NCBI GenBank assembly: GCA_028023455.1
Contig: JAQFVV010000157.1
Location: forward strand, 1,490,001-1,554,000
Reading direction: 5' to 3'
DNA length: 64,000 nt
DNA from: Epiperipatus broadwayi
Lineage: Eukaryota > Onychophora > Udeonychophora > Euonychophora > Peripatidae
Below the pieces are notes generated by a model, which was given only the letters and a program-made list of their open reading frames with translations, ran no database searches and was not told where the DNA came from. Positions 45,151 through 57,479 of the stretch are shown here, piece by piece. Each line of letters begins with the position of its first letter. Position 1 is the stretch's first letter. A program made the translations under genes and the position numbers.

Positions 45151-47900
45151 ATGAGAATTAATTTTTAAGTCTGGCCAACTAGAAGAGCGAAAGAGAATGA
45201 GACATATTCAACAAGAACGCACATATATGTTGGAATGTATGGAAGTAGAGAGAAGCTAATTCGAACTACATAAGTGGCTTGGATAATAAAATATTTAATA
45301 AGATATTTAATGAACAGTAAATTACTTACATATTTATTTGAATGCTCTTATGAATAAATTACACGTGATACATCAATAACTATATTTGGTGGGTTAGGTT
45401 AAGGTGCCAACCATTTTATTGCAAAAACAAACTTACACATTTTTAAATTAATGCTTTACCATTGGCTCTGAAAGGTGATGATGAGCATACAAATTTATGA
45501 AGCATTCTAAGAATCATTAGACATACTATACAAATTTGCATGCCATTTCGGTTATGAAAATCAAAATTTTTTTTTTTAAAAAAATGATTTAATCATGGAG
45601 TACAACGTTTATGAGGATTTAGTAAAATAATATGCATTTAAATCAAGTATCTTTTATTAGCAAACAATTTTTAAACATTCTTTAAATTCAAACGTTAAAA
45701 GGAAAAGAATGCTTTGTTTTCATAAAATATTATACTCTTAAATAAATGGGATGAATTACAATCGTGGGATTTTACAAAAAATAAGAAAAACAATATTTAA
45801 TTAAACTAATGACTATTATCAGGAAGACATATACATAAGCAAAGCACAATTTTATGATTACAGCATCAAAATGAGGTCATTAAATAAATAAACACTAATG
45901 GAGAAGCAGCAGGGCTGATATAAAGGCAGAAGAATCCGAAGCAATGTGCTTTTAAATGAAGTGGCTAAGAGTCCCTTTTCTAGGGTGCTGCTTAGAGAAG
46001 TTTAATTAGGCTTGGCATGATCCCCAGGGTTCTCTAGGTAACCGATGTGAGAGGCCTGTTATACGAAAATGGTTCCAGAAGGTCAACTATCTGCAGGACA
46101 AGGTGTGAAGAAAGTTTACAGGTCCGAATTTATCATAATGCTCCAAGTTAGAAGCATGTAATATTTAATAAACAAAGCCTTATACAAGCAACACAACAAT
46201 ATTGCCTTCAATGACATGAAATGGAAATCATGATTTTAAAACACATGAATCTCACTTGAATGCTATAAGTTAGGCAATTACCACTATGCTATGTGCTATA
46301 TATGGGAATGATTTTATTCATTATAAATAGATTTTAAAAATTACCCCCTTTCCTTATTTGTTATCTAACATACTGAAATTCCACCCTCACAAATTTTGTA
46401 ACTTTGCAAATAATCAAATCTTAAGAGTATAGCTTTATAATATACGTGATATAAAAACAATAATAAAAAAAATCACCTTTTCAGAATTAAATACATGACA
46501 AAAAAATATTTGATAGCGGTAATTTGTTTTGGTAATTTAAAAATTATGCGTAGAGAATATATATTTCTTTTAAGGACATTTTTAAGATAATCGTGTAATT
46601 TAGATTAACTTGGGAAGCAATCTGGCGAGCACATTGACTAAGAAAATATGTAAACCTAATTCAAAAGGAAGGGGTTTTATTAACCTCGACTCAAGGAGGT
46701 CTAAGTAGATAAGGAAAAATAACTTTATCTATTAGGCTCACAAGATTGTTTAGATTGGCTTCTTAAAAATAATAAACTACAACAATTTAAAATGAAGAAA
46801 GGAACTGCACCAAGATTAAAGAAATAAGAGCAGACTTTACGTATAAAAGAAAAATTAGTAGTATAAAAGCAAATTTACATTAAGAATTATAAAAAAAATA
46901 TTTAATTTAACAATTTAAGATGAAATCCAGAGATTTGAGGTGTAGATTAATTTAGAAGGAGTAAGAGGTAAAGTTCATAGGCGGTTTTTACAGTTAATTA
47001 CCTTGCTATATTACAGAATCCATTTTAGCAGTTCGGCTCCAGCATGGAAAATTTAATAGAATTGAAACCATTTTAATAGCAAGCTTTCATTAGGCATTTC
47101 TCCATTCCTAGATAATATTTTGGGGCATCAGTGAGATGATCATTCGAGGTGAGATTGACCAGCAAAGGCAATGAAGGTGATTAGTTTTCTACTCCAACAT
47201 TTTTTTAAAAAAAAAAATAGCATGGAGTCCTTTTTACAACAGCTTTTCTAGAATTTAGCTCTCTCCCCAATAGTCAAAAATCATCCCATTATATACAGCC
47301 CTCAGGTATGTGAGGAATGCTTTTAGTGTTCCTTTTTTTTAATTTCATTTCCTTCACCTATTGTTTTTGGAGTCCAAAAATATATTCAAATCCATTTCCA
47401 GATTAGAAATAGATTGATAAAATGTTAATGGCAAAAGTATAACTTCTTAATTGAATTTCCCTTTTTACTTTTAGTATAGTATAATTAAACATCCTTTCCC
47501 ATAATTAGATAATATAATATGTCCACCCTTTTAGTTATTTTTGGACAATTAACAGTTGCATACTCCATCTTGGATTTTTAAAAGAGAAATATAGTTTTTA
47601 ATAAATTTAAACAAAAGTTTTTTTTTTACAAACTTAAAAATAATATTGGTAAAATTAATATAGTGTTAGTAATTGCTCCCATTATATATATATTTGAGCT
47701 GCACCTAATGTATTTTGATTTTAATAAAAGAATAATAAATAGAAAATATTAAAAGCTAAATTTTATAATCTTTTGGGTACACATCTCAAACATATATATA
47801 TATAAAATAAATATACATTAATATAGGAACTGGAGTGAACATAAGGTTCAAACATGGGTTAGTGATTTGGTGGGTATGAAGGACTATGAAGCTCAACTGC
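45151..47900. other. No gene seen; possible unrecognised repeat
   Basis: 45890-47170 is noticeably less AT-rich than its surroundings (for example GGGTGCTGCTTAGAG and CCCCAGGGTTCTCTAGG) but has no ORF, TIR or TG...CA pair that I could fix. Confidence 0.35.
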
Positions 47901-47904
47901 TTCA

Positions 47905-48760
47905 ATATATAGATAGCAAATTATTATAGTTTAATTGATTTTCTTCACTCACAACTTTGATACTAACTACTTATAGAAATATATTTACCTTTTACTAATC
48001 ATTGCCTAAGCTGGACATGATGTCTAGCCCAAATGTATACTTTAAATCTGAGTTAGTGGATAATATGTCTGCAGTGTTAAGAGGTATCAATACCTGAGAT
48101 TTTTTGTCCATATTAACAATTTTGATAACCTTCACTACACCACTCACATGCAAAGTAGATGGGGACTGGATTCTGTCAGTTTTAACATCTTGTGAAGTAT
48201 ACAATCATTGTACTATAATATGCATTTAAGTTTTTTGTGTGTATTTTCATCAGTGCATCTTTCATCTTAGCTTATTTTTGTTACAACCATTCATTATCCC
48301 AGAAATCAGATCAATCTCTCACACTGAATGCATTAGAAACACTCACTGCACTTTTTCAAACATTTTTTGTAGATATTTAAATTTTATATATGGATTTTTA
48401 AATATAATTCAAACTTCTATTCTGTCACACATATTGAAACATATGATCAAAGATATGAAAAAGATAAATAATCCCTAAAGTGTGCAATTTGTTCTGAACC
48501 AATACTCATCAGTTGGCTCAGATTGCAATCTCTTACACATATCTTAATCTTTTGTTCAGAATATATATATATAGAAAGCAAATTATTATAGTTTAACTGA
48601 TTTGTTTCAAATTTTCTGCACTCACAACTTTGATATAAACTACTTTATGGAAATATATTAGTAACTTTTATTAATTATTGACTAAACTAAATATTATGTT
48701 TAACCCAAATATATAATTTAAGTCTAACAAATTTTCACAATATGAGAACATTTTATGGAA
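47905..48760 (+). repeat. 662-bp tandem duplication including repeat R copy 2
   Basis: GCAAATTATTATAGTTTAA at 47916 and 48578, then ACTCACAACTTTGATA, AACTACTT and ATATATT-type blocks in both. The interval is 662 bp. Between them, 48245-48570 is the uninterrupted copy of repeat R. The second copy peters out near 48740. Confidence 0.7.
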
Positions 48761-50758
48761 TTGGGCAAATGTTTTATTTTATCCCTACTCAATATCAACA
48801 ATTTATTTTTAGAATCTTAGAAAATATTCTAGAAGGGGGGAGGGCGTTTATTTCTTATGAGATTGCATAAATATATGCAATGATAAGTAATTGTACATTA
48901 TGTAGTTGCATGTTTATATAATGTAACAGAATGAGTAAGGTTTACATGGATCAATTGACAATTAAAGATTGGTGAAGTGTTTTTTTTTGCCATTAATTAT
49001 ATGGTAGCATTTTAAAAGATGTATATTGATCAAGGATCTAACCACACATTATCGGAGCCAAGCATTCCTAATCAACACTCCTGATAAAAATATTTAAATG
49101 ACTAGTTACTAATCTTGTAATTCATAACATTAAACATATAAGAATAATATGATTACCAGTGGGTGTGACAAAATTAAGAAAATAGTGAATCCTCTTTGGG
49201 TGGCTAATCAAGATCAAATCTTACATATTTTCTTTGAATATGGTTTAATATTTCCATAATTAACTGCTAATTACAAATTAAATTTCTCTTTAATAATAGA
49301 ATCATAAATACTTTATAGTATGAATGTTTAAAAATAAATTTTAGTAGCCTAATGCCATTAAATTTATTCAACTTGTTAAATAATTATGTAACTTTAACCT
49401 AAGATTAGAAAATAAAATTGCATAAGTGATGATGATCCTAAATCTTGCAATCTTTCCTTGATGCATTCAATCGATAAGCAACATATAGCTAATATATATA
49501 AAGCACAATTAAATGCAAAATTAAAAGTTTGGATTATAAAATTCTGAAGAAGCACACAAAAGAAAAAAACATTGAGCATGATCTATTTTCAAATACACTT
49601 CCGTCAATTTAAATAAACTAATATACTGATGATGAGCCCTCATCCTACCCATTTCTCTTCTGCTTATTTAAATGGACGTGATCCTATACGTGAGTGGTAA
49701 TAATGACAATAATATTGGAATCAACAAGGGATTTGGACATTCCATCATCAGATTTTCAATGTTTATGGATGGATGGAGAGTTGGAGGATGGAATAGATTG
49801 AAACCTGTACATTACAATCTGAAGATTTGCTATCTTAATATAAACCAAGCACTGATTATATATGTGTGTCAGAGATGATCTGGACCAACTGATGAGTGCT
49901 GTTTTGGCACAAAATGTTATTTGAGATCACGTAAACTTTAACAGAAATTGTTGCCAATAATAATTGTAATTTAGAAAATAACTCCCCCCCCCTGGCATAA
50001 ATAAGTAAAATAAACATAACTTGCATTACTATTAATCTAAAGAAATATTAATTAGCTTAATATTAGAATCCTATATACACATTTATATTCCAATATTCAA
50101 CTCTTGCAATAAATTTTTACAAAGAAAATAATATTAACAACATGTACCCTAAATGGATTGCATTATTATTTGCGATAACATGCAAACATATATAATTATA
50201 GATTAGGTTGCAGAAGTTAATAGGCAATGTTGCAGCTTTTAGGATGACTTTTTAATTCATTATAATATAAAAAGTATCCATTGGATTATTGAGATTTTAA
50301 ATGTTGACAACTATCATTGGAAAAATCCATGCAAGCCAAATTATCTTTATATATTTTATTCCTGCAATTCTTGGGCTGAATTTTTTTTTTTTTTTTCAAA
50401 TCTTTTTAGTGAAGATTGTTGGTATGTTTGATGAACTCGAAGTATGATAGATTGATATAACTTTCCTTTTAAAATAAATCCAACAGTAAGTTAAGTGAAT
50501 TTCTTTTCTATAAATGGTTATAGTGGTGTTCTTTATCCGATTCTACACTTGTTTTATGTCAGTATGGCTTTTGGGTATGTTTACTTTTATGGAATATATC
50601 CATTCCACATATGATAATTTTATGGGAATATCTTTTCTAGGGCAAATAATATGCTCTTTTTGGAAATTTGTTTAAATTAGCCTTGTATTTTCAATATTAT
50701 TTGGAATAAAATATTTAATATTTACCTTTAAGAATAAGCATCTGAAAAATTCGAAGGT
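48761..50758. other. No gene seen
   Basis: AT-rich; a G-rich GGGGGGAGGG at about 48835; a minus-strand scrap of repeat R (CCAACTGATGAGTGCTG) at 49887; C9 at 49983. Confidence 0.4.
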
Positions 50759-50802
50759 AGGGACCGCTACAGGTCTTGTGGCTAAGATCTGTAGAGGTCC
50801 CT
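50759..50802. repeat. Isolated 44-nt hairpin, 19-bp stem
   Basis: AGGGACCGCTACAGGTCTT pairs with AAGATCTGTAGAGGTCCCT with one mismatch and one G-U, around a 6-nt loop GTGGCT. It is far more GC-rich than the flanks. Function unknown. Confidence 0.6.
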
Positions 50803-51204
50803 AATAGGTTCTTTAGAGTTTATAAAAAAAATTTTTTTTTTGTTTGATAACTTTCTTTTGACTAAAAATATTGATAATTAACCAATCATAACTTCTGATT
50901 CTTCCACCAATTATGTATGCAAGATTTGGAGTTTGATCTTTTATTGTATTTAAGAATGGAGGGAAATGTTTAGTAAAAAAAATTACATTTTCTTTAAATA
51001 ATTGACTTATATGACTATTAAAGTATGAAAATGATAAAATTGATATTCTTTTGTAATAGGGATTTAATAGTTAATCCCCTATACACATTGCAAAGGAGCC
51101 AAAAATCAAGAAATGTGGACCATAAATCAATAAGATAATGGGAAGTTGAATGTACAGAAAAATTAACCTTTTCAAATATAAACAATTTGTTAGTAATAAC
51201 ACAC

Positions 51205-51405
51205 AAATAGACATCACAGGTAGTAATGACACAATGTTTTGAGTAGTAGTATTCACCATTCTTCTTCAGGTTCTTCTCACCTGACCAGTTACAATATTAT
51301 CATAGCAGTTAAATTCGTACTTGCTCTCTCTAACTGAATCATTCTGTCAAAGGCAACAGATAGTAGAAATTTCATATCTATGATGTTTGATTCAAATCCT
51401 GAGTC
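51205..51405 (-). repeat. SINE-like tail after the inverted Penelope fragment
   Basis: On the minus strand: GGATTTGAATCAAAC, CTGTTGCCTTTGACAGAATG, an A-box-like GATTCAGTTAGAGAGAGC, AACTGGTCAGG, AACCTGAAGAAGAATGG and TGTGTCATTACTACCTGTG. The last blocks also end the tail at 53.3-53.48 kb. A B box is deleted in this copy. Confidence 0.65.
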
Positions 51406-51740
51406 CTTTCAAATTTTTTTTATAATTTTTTCTAAAAGCAAGTTTAATTAGAGGCTTTCATATATTGTGTATTTCCACACTGAAATGACTTATAGAATTA
51501 TTTGCCATTGTCATATGAGCAGCTTCCTTGAATTTTCTTCTTTACACTTTTTCCTCTTTATCCAACATTTTTGTATTTTCCCAATTAAACATATTGTCAT
51601 TAGTACATACATGGTCTATTATTGTAGACATCTGTTTTTCTTTTAACCATTAGTTTGTGTTCTCTCAATCACTGTTCAACAGAGCAACACGTCTCACCAA
51701 TATACATCAAAAAGCAGGAATCAAACATTCCATGTGATGA
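51406..51740 (-). pseudogene. Penelope-like element 3' end, inverted copy (GIY-YIG region)
   Basis: On the minus strand the frame ending near 51669 reads SCFLMYIGETCCSVEQ: the YIGET signature of the GIY-YIG endonuclease that follows the RT in Penelope-like elements. After a stop come LREHKLMVKRKT ('R--EH'), FNWENTKML and EAAHMTMANNS. The segment aligns with the 3' end of the + strand element (52925-53230) at the DNA level, for example TTTAATTGGGAAAATACAAA in both. It lies head-outward, so the element is flanked by an inverted repeat of its own 3' end. Confidence 0.8.
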
Positions 51741-51743
51741 GAG

Positions 51744-52925
51744 GAAACTATTAAATCTTTCAAACAGGATACTTATGTAATTATTCTTCCTGCTGACAAA
51801 GGTAATCAAACTGATTGTGATAATAAAATACAAGGACTTTTCACAGCAGGTCAATACAAAAAGCAAAAAATCCAATTCCAAATACAGAGGTAAAATTACC
51901 AGCATTACTCCGGAAGCATCACAGGTATATCAGTGATTCAGAAAAAAGAAAATTATATTTCAGCAAGATTCGTAACCTATATGGAGTACTTCAAATCCAT
52001 AGACAATGTTCCATAAAGGTCTATTGTTAGTTTTAGAAATTCACCATATCAAAATTTCCATTGGCGTACAGGTCACAATCCTTCATCAGGGATTATAAGC
52101 ACTTTATAGAATTAGTCAGAGACATGAAAAGTCTATTTACAAATGTACCATGTGATGAGGCATTGTCTATTGTAAGGAAAATATTATATGATGATAATAT
52201 TCTACATACTAGAACAACTCTATCTATTGATAGTATAATGGAATTATTAACATTCTGCATAACAATAATACTTTCAATATAAATCAGAATTCTTCCAACA
52301 AAATCAATGATGACTATTGAATCACCACTGTCACTACCATTTACATGGAAGAACTTGAAACCACAGCCATAAATACTACTCCATGGCCACTTAAAGTATG
52401 TTGATACATTTGTGGTATGGTTGCATGATGCGCAATTTTGGTCATTCTGGATGCATATCAACAACATATCTCCAATTAAATTCATAATGGAATCAGAATA
52501 AGAAAAATTGGCATTCTTAGATTTTCTTGAGACAAGATTCTCTCATGGCAAAGTAAAAACTAGTGAATATAGGAAACCAATACGCACTGTACTATACTAT
52601 TACTATGAAACAGCAAAGGTAGTTTATTCGGAAATCAGTGATTTGAAAGATGAAAAGATTCACATAGAACAAACTCTCATGAAGAATGGTTTTCCATCAG
52701 TGGTCATCAAGAAAACCTTTAATACACAACAAAAAGAGACACCAAAAGAAAAAAATTATTGCTACTGTAGTGTACTCATACATACCATGAATGTCAGACA
52801 AATTAAATAAAATCTACAGTCAATATAACATTACAACAGCTTTCCAAAGCCTTACCCCCCTTCAAGGAATTTGTATCTCTAACAAACCTAAACTATAAAT
52901 GCTGAAAAATAAAAACTGCATCTAT
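51744..52925 (+). pseudogene. Penelope-like element reverse transcriptase, decayed
   Basis: In order, with frame changes: SFKQDTYVIILPADKGNQ (the 'ILPADKG' block that marks Penelope RTs), RNLYGVLQIHRQ ('YGLPKIHK'), MKSLFTNVPCDEALSIVRKI ('DVVSLFTNVP', first catalytic Asp shifted or lost), TTLSIDSIMELLTFC, then MEELETTAINTTPWPLKV and a degenerate region where the YVDD box should be, then LAFLDFLETRFSHGKVKT and SEYRKPIRTVLYY ('FLD ... YRKPTHTD'). This order and spacing match Penelope RTs rather than LINEs. Several stops and shifts mean no activity. Confidence 0.85.
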
Positions 52926-53230
52926 GAAATACCATGTGAATGTGAAAGTAAGTAAATTAGTGTTACATGTCATCATGTTGAACAGTGATTGAAAAAATGA
53001 AACTAATGGGTAAAAGAAAAAATGTGTCTGCAGTAGCAGACCATATATGTACAAATAACCATATGTTTAATTGGGAAAATACAAAAATATTGCATAGAGG
53101 GAAATGTGCAAAAAAAAATCAAGGAAGCTTCTCATATGACAATGGCAAATAATCCTACAAGTCTACCCAATGTGGCAATTCATAATGTATGGAAGTCTCT
53201 AATTAACCTTGTTCTTAGAAAAAATTACTA
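52926..53230 (+). pseudogene. Penelope-like element GIY-YIG domain, + copy
   Basis: CIYEIPCECESK ('YxIPCECG') leads into an eroded YIGET (reads ISVT), then frames containing ICLIGKIQKYC, KEASHMTMANNPTSLPN and NVWKSLI. Aligned with the inverted copy at 51406-51740, which retains YIGET. Domain order RT then GIY-YIG is standard for Penelope elements. Confidence 0.75.
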
Positions 53231-53480
53231 AAAAAAAAAGGACTCGGGAGGATTTGAACAAAAATAATTGAAGGTCTCGGAGAGAATTTGAACCAACCCT
53301 CATATATAAATATATGAAATAAGCTCAATTGGTTAGAGCATTTCCCTTAAATTTGAGAATCTAAAGGTGTGAGTTTGATTCATATGCTGATACTGTCACT
53401 GGTCAGGCCAGCAACACCTGAAAAAGAATGTAGAATAATACTATTCGAAGTGTGTCATTACTAACCTGTGTTATTTATTA
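53231..53480 (+). repeat. SINE-like tail after the + Penelope copy
   Basis: Two related words GGACTCGGGAGGATTTGAAC and GTCTCGGAGAGAATTTGAAC precede an A-box-like AGCTCAATTGGTTAGAGC (53322-53339), a B-box-like GAGTTTGATTC, CACTGGTCAGGCCAGCAACA, CCTGAAAAAGAATG and TGTGTCATTACTAACCTGTG. It has the layout of a tRNA-derived SINE. Solitary copies lie at 2178 and 41222. Confidence 0.7.
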
Positions 53481-54879
53481 GTGGGCTAAAGTTTAAAATT
53501 TTCTATACATTCAACATTTGCTGATAGATGATGGAAATAGTCCAACATATCACATTGTCCAATTGAATTGTGTATTTACCTTTTCTCTTTAATTGAAAAA
53601 TAAAAAAAATTATCATTATTTATGTATTTTCAAATTATTTTATAAAAAAATTAAACAAGTTCATTATTTTGTTATGGTAAATGGGAGCATCAGATATAAC
53701 ATAGAAAGTTTCTGAATGTTACATTTTATGAAAATACATTTATCAATTAATATTTTCAGTATAACTTTGATGGCTCTACATGTCATGGCAAACCAAAAAA
53801 TAAAACATAGGATGTTTATTATATGGGTACCATGTATCTTTCCCTAACACTACCATTTATTTATTTTTTTATTATATTTTATTATTCTACGCCTGATTAT
53901 AATTTTGTTTGTATCATAATTTTAAATTCCTGGCACTATGTGAACCTTTTTCTAATCATAAGTAGATTAGCACATGCTAGGATAACTTCAAATGATCCTT
54001 CAAAAACTGGAAATTATTTTATAGATGTGTTTGTTTTTTGACTTGTATAGTTATCACAAACACCCACTAGCTGTTGTTGAATACATGCTTATGAAAAATG
54101 TAACATTATTACAAAATAACTAAAGAGTGTTACAAGAAAAAGTCTTTGTCATTTATTGTACTTTTCCTCATGAACAGAACTTTCCATCAATGTCTTCTTT
54201 ATTTTCTTTATCTACTGCATTACTTCAGATATAAAATATTAAACAGATTTTTTGCTAATCAAAAGAGAATTAGAATTTTAATATCAGGGTCTTGCACCTT
54301 GGAAATGATTCATGATAAAGTATCTAAATTTTGATAATGCTAATACACTGATATCTCAAAGTAGTTATAATGGGGTGTCAAAATAAATTATGAATATAGT
54401 TACTACTAGAGATCATGTATTCTTTAGTAAACTCGTTGTCATTTGCATTTTTTATTGCAAATAAAAATGTATGCATCTATATTATTTTAGTGATCTCTAT
54501 ACCTCCTATCTGTATTCATCAGAATGGGAAGCTTCATAGATTCATCTATCTAGGAAGACAAAATTTCTGGGTAGTTATTGTTGTAGATTTTTGCAGACAA
54601 TGTTTTCTCAAATATTTTCTACCATGTGATAAGAATGATGAACTTTACATTTTTTATCTCATATTTTTTAATCATACTGATTCTCCATTAATAGCTAATT
54701 TACAAATTCTTAAAAGATATGAATTGTCCAGGATTTTAAATGAAGAGTGAGACATAGAATTAAATTTAAGAAGAATGGGCAATCTCCAGGTAATGATGAA
54801 ATTATAATTGGTATCTAAAAGGAGCAGGTGAAGAAACAAAAATTTTGGCAAAGTTAAATATGATAAAGATATACTGTAC
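53481..54879. other. No gene seen
   Basis: AT-rich noncoding DNA with several accidental frames (for example 54415-54750) lacking domain signals or splice context. Confidence 0.4.
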
Positions 54880-55115
54880 CGGTCGAAAATGTATGGCCAT
54901 CCAACAAGATTTAGAATCAAGGCAAAAGTACCCTGAATCCAATCATGCGCGAGATACACAAGTCAGGAGCAATCATGAATTCTAATCTATTTGCCCATTC
55001 CCCAAATCTATAACATTATGAACAACACTTACGGTGATACCACATAAATTCATTACATCCCAGCCCAGTGCTACAACGTTTTACATGAGACTCAACTGGT
55101 GATGATGATGATGAG
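54880..55115 (-). repeat. SINE-like repeat, second family, copy 2, with (TGA)n tract
   Basis: Minus strand: TTTGGGGAATGGG, CCTGACTTGTG, ATTGGATTCAGGGTAC and the end TTTTCGACCGGTAC mirror the copy at 44985-45150. A (GAT)n microsatellite at 55088-55101 borders it. Confidence 0.5.
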
Positions 55116-55319
55116 AAATTGAGTGAACCCAAGATATTAAGTTATGAGTATACATAAATATCAATAAAGAGATTCGAACAACTGGATTAAGTTTAAAATA
55201 TAAATATTTATTTTAACATAATTGATGATGAGTTTAGATATATATAATTGACTCTATGCTTATAAAACTGTTTTGATTATACACATTAACGAATATTATT
55301 AAGATTATATTGATATTGA

Positions 55320-56990
55320 CAAATATTAAGTTAGTGCGGCGGTTACAAGAGACGGATTTGTCAGAGTGGTTTGGTGGCCGTTTTATACCTAAACATACAT
55401 TTATAAAGATATAATCGAGTTTCGCTAATTAAAAGATTTTAATACATAAGTTTATTATTTTTATTTAGATATTTCATTTATAATAATTACAATGCGGATA
55501 CATTTTTGATCGGCAGTATAAAACATTATTTCCTTTATTTTTTTCAACATTTAATGATGGGATATAGTGAATACTCAATATTTGCGGGAAAAGTTTATTT
55601 CAGTAAAGAGGGAGGGCAGCTTCGCGATAAGTTGGGTTTAAACACCAACAAATAGAAAGAGAAAAACAGAACGTTTTATTATCTCATATTATTACAATTT
55701 TACTTTGCTAAACAGGCTGAAACTAACTATAAGAAATGGCGGTGCTAGCATAATATCATGGAGAGGAGATGGCACATTTGGCCATGATAAGGTCATTCTC
55801 CAATTTTATATAACGATGGTACACGCCAGCTTTCTGCTGAGACGGTACAGGAAGAAGGTTGGTAGGAAGGTACTATAGGCCAGAACATGGCAAACTATAC
55901 ATTGCTTCATCTACTCTAACCTGGACGATCTAGAAGTAAATGTAGACTTCTTTATGATGAGGATATGAATGACGAAGCTTTGAATCCCTGGAGTGAGGTA
56001 CAGGCGATTCAAAGCAGTATATATATACTCTGGAGGAGAGAATGACTAGCGAGATGATCGTGATTTCCTGGAGTGAGGTACAGGTGAATCAGATCGAAGC
56101 CGTATGCGGCTTATAAATAATTAGATATATGCTAGCAACGCTATCATAATAATATAAAATCAATAAATAACATGCGAGTATAATGACCTACGTAATATAA
56201 AGTCATTGATTATAAAGTAACTAGTATTAATAAAGCTTGCATTGCTCCCCACTTTCTGAATCAATATTTTAATATATAATTAAAAAACTCAAAAGATGCA
56301 AATTACAAAATAAAGTTAAGTCGCCAGTCCTCGTGGCGATAATGATCAATAAGAAATTTATAACACTAACGGACACCAATAGCCACCCCGGATTGCAAAA
56401 TATTTATACGTTTCGTATAAATTTACGACAAAACATTTAGATAAAAATATCCATTTAAAATATAACCCAAACTTACGAAGTATTGAAAATAATTAATAAG
56501 AACTCATTTTAACTCCCCACCCTTCCCTTTTAATAGAAGTTCGTAAGGTTAAGTTTTTAGTGGCATTTATAAATAAAGGAAGAAAATATAAAATATTCAT
56601 AAACTTAAATCATAATCACACTAACTAATAAAAATAATAAGAAGCATGAGTTGGATGAAATAATAATTAGACAGCAAAGAATTGATATAAATGGTTAACA
56701 AAGCTTTAAGAAAACATTAAATATAACTAAATTATTAGCTTACAGATTAATTTACATAGTTCAAGGTGGATAAGGCGGTTATACATTCTTTTGGCTGGTT
56801 ACCTCAGGATTCTTTGAAAGCACCAGCGAATCTGCTGTGGCAGGCGGCATTCTTTGGGGCTACATTGCGACAAAGCTCGGCTGAAGACGGCGGATGGCAA
56901 TTTGGTTCTCCCAAATTTCGAATGGACGTGAAGTGACCTAGCAACGGCTGACCCAACTCTAACATAATAGATTTTTAGCTTTATTTATAT
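55320..56990. repeat. Less AT-rich block of unknown nature
   Basis: Begins near GTGCGGCGGTTACAAGAG and ends near CAACGGCTGACCCAACTC. CCTGGAGTGAGGTACAGG is repeated exactly at 55987 and 56067 (80 bp apart). A small hairpin TCGCCAGTCCTCGTGGCGA lies near 56321. No long ORF on either strand. It may be an LTR or other element of a family not otherwise present. Confidence 0.4.
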
Positions 56991-57478
56991 CAGTTTTTGG
57001 CCTCTTAGAGAAAATTTATTCTAAAATAGATTTCCTGCCTTTAATGGATCTCTATTTTAGAAGAATCTTTACTCTATTGTTAGTAAAGATTCAGTTTTAA
57101 GATAACTGTCTAAAATCAATTCATATCAAGTTCCTGCTTGGAAATGGATTTGAATAAAAGAATATTAATAGCTAACTAAAATCATTAGCTTTGTTTTAGC
57201 TTTTACTCTTTTAATTTTATTTACAATTTCCTGGTTTAAAATCATGAGACAAACTTCCCACCCCTTTAATTATTTCAGACAGTTATCTTGAATTTACATT
57301 TTATTTTATGAAAAAGAAAATTATAACGTATTAAAATATAAAAATACAATTTTTTTAAAAAAATACAAAATTACCTAATATTTTTAATTACATATATACG
57401 CTACTATAATATACGTTTTACAAAAAAAAAAATGACGATACGTGGACAGTGGTAAAAGCGTGAAACTCGACCTTGAAC
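56991..57478. other. No gene seen
   Basis: AT-rich noncoding DNA leading into the LINE. Confidence 0.4.
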
Positions 57479-57479
57479 T

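Noticed and set aside
54415-54750. 111-codon open frame on +
   Set aside because: Hydrophobic low-complexity frame typical of AT-rich DNA, with no domain, splice or repeat support.
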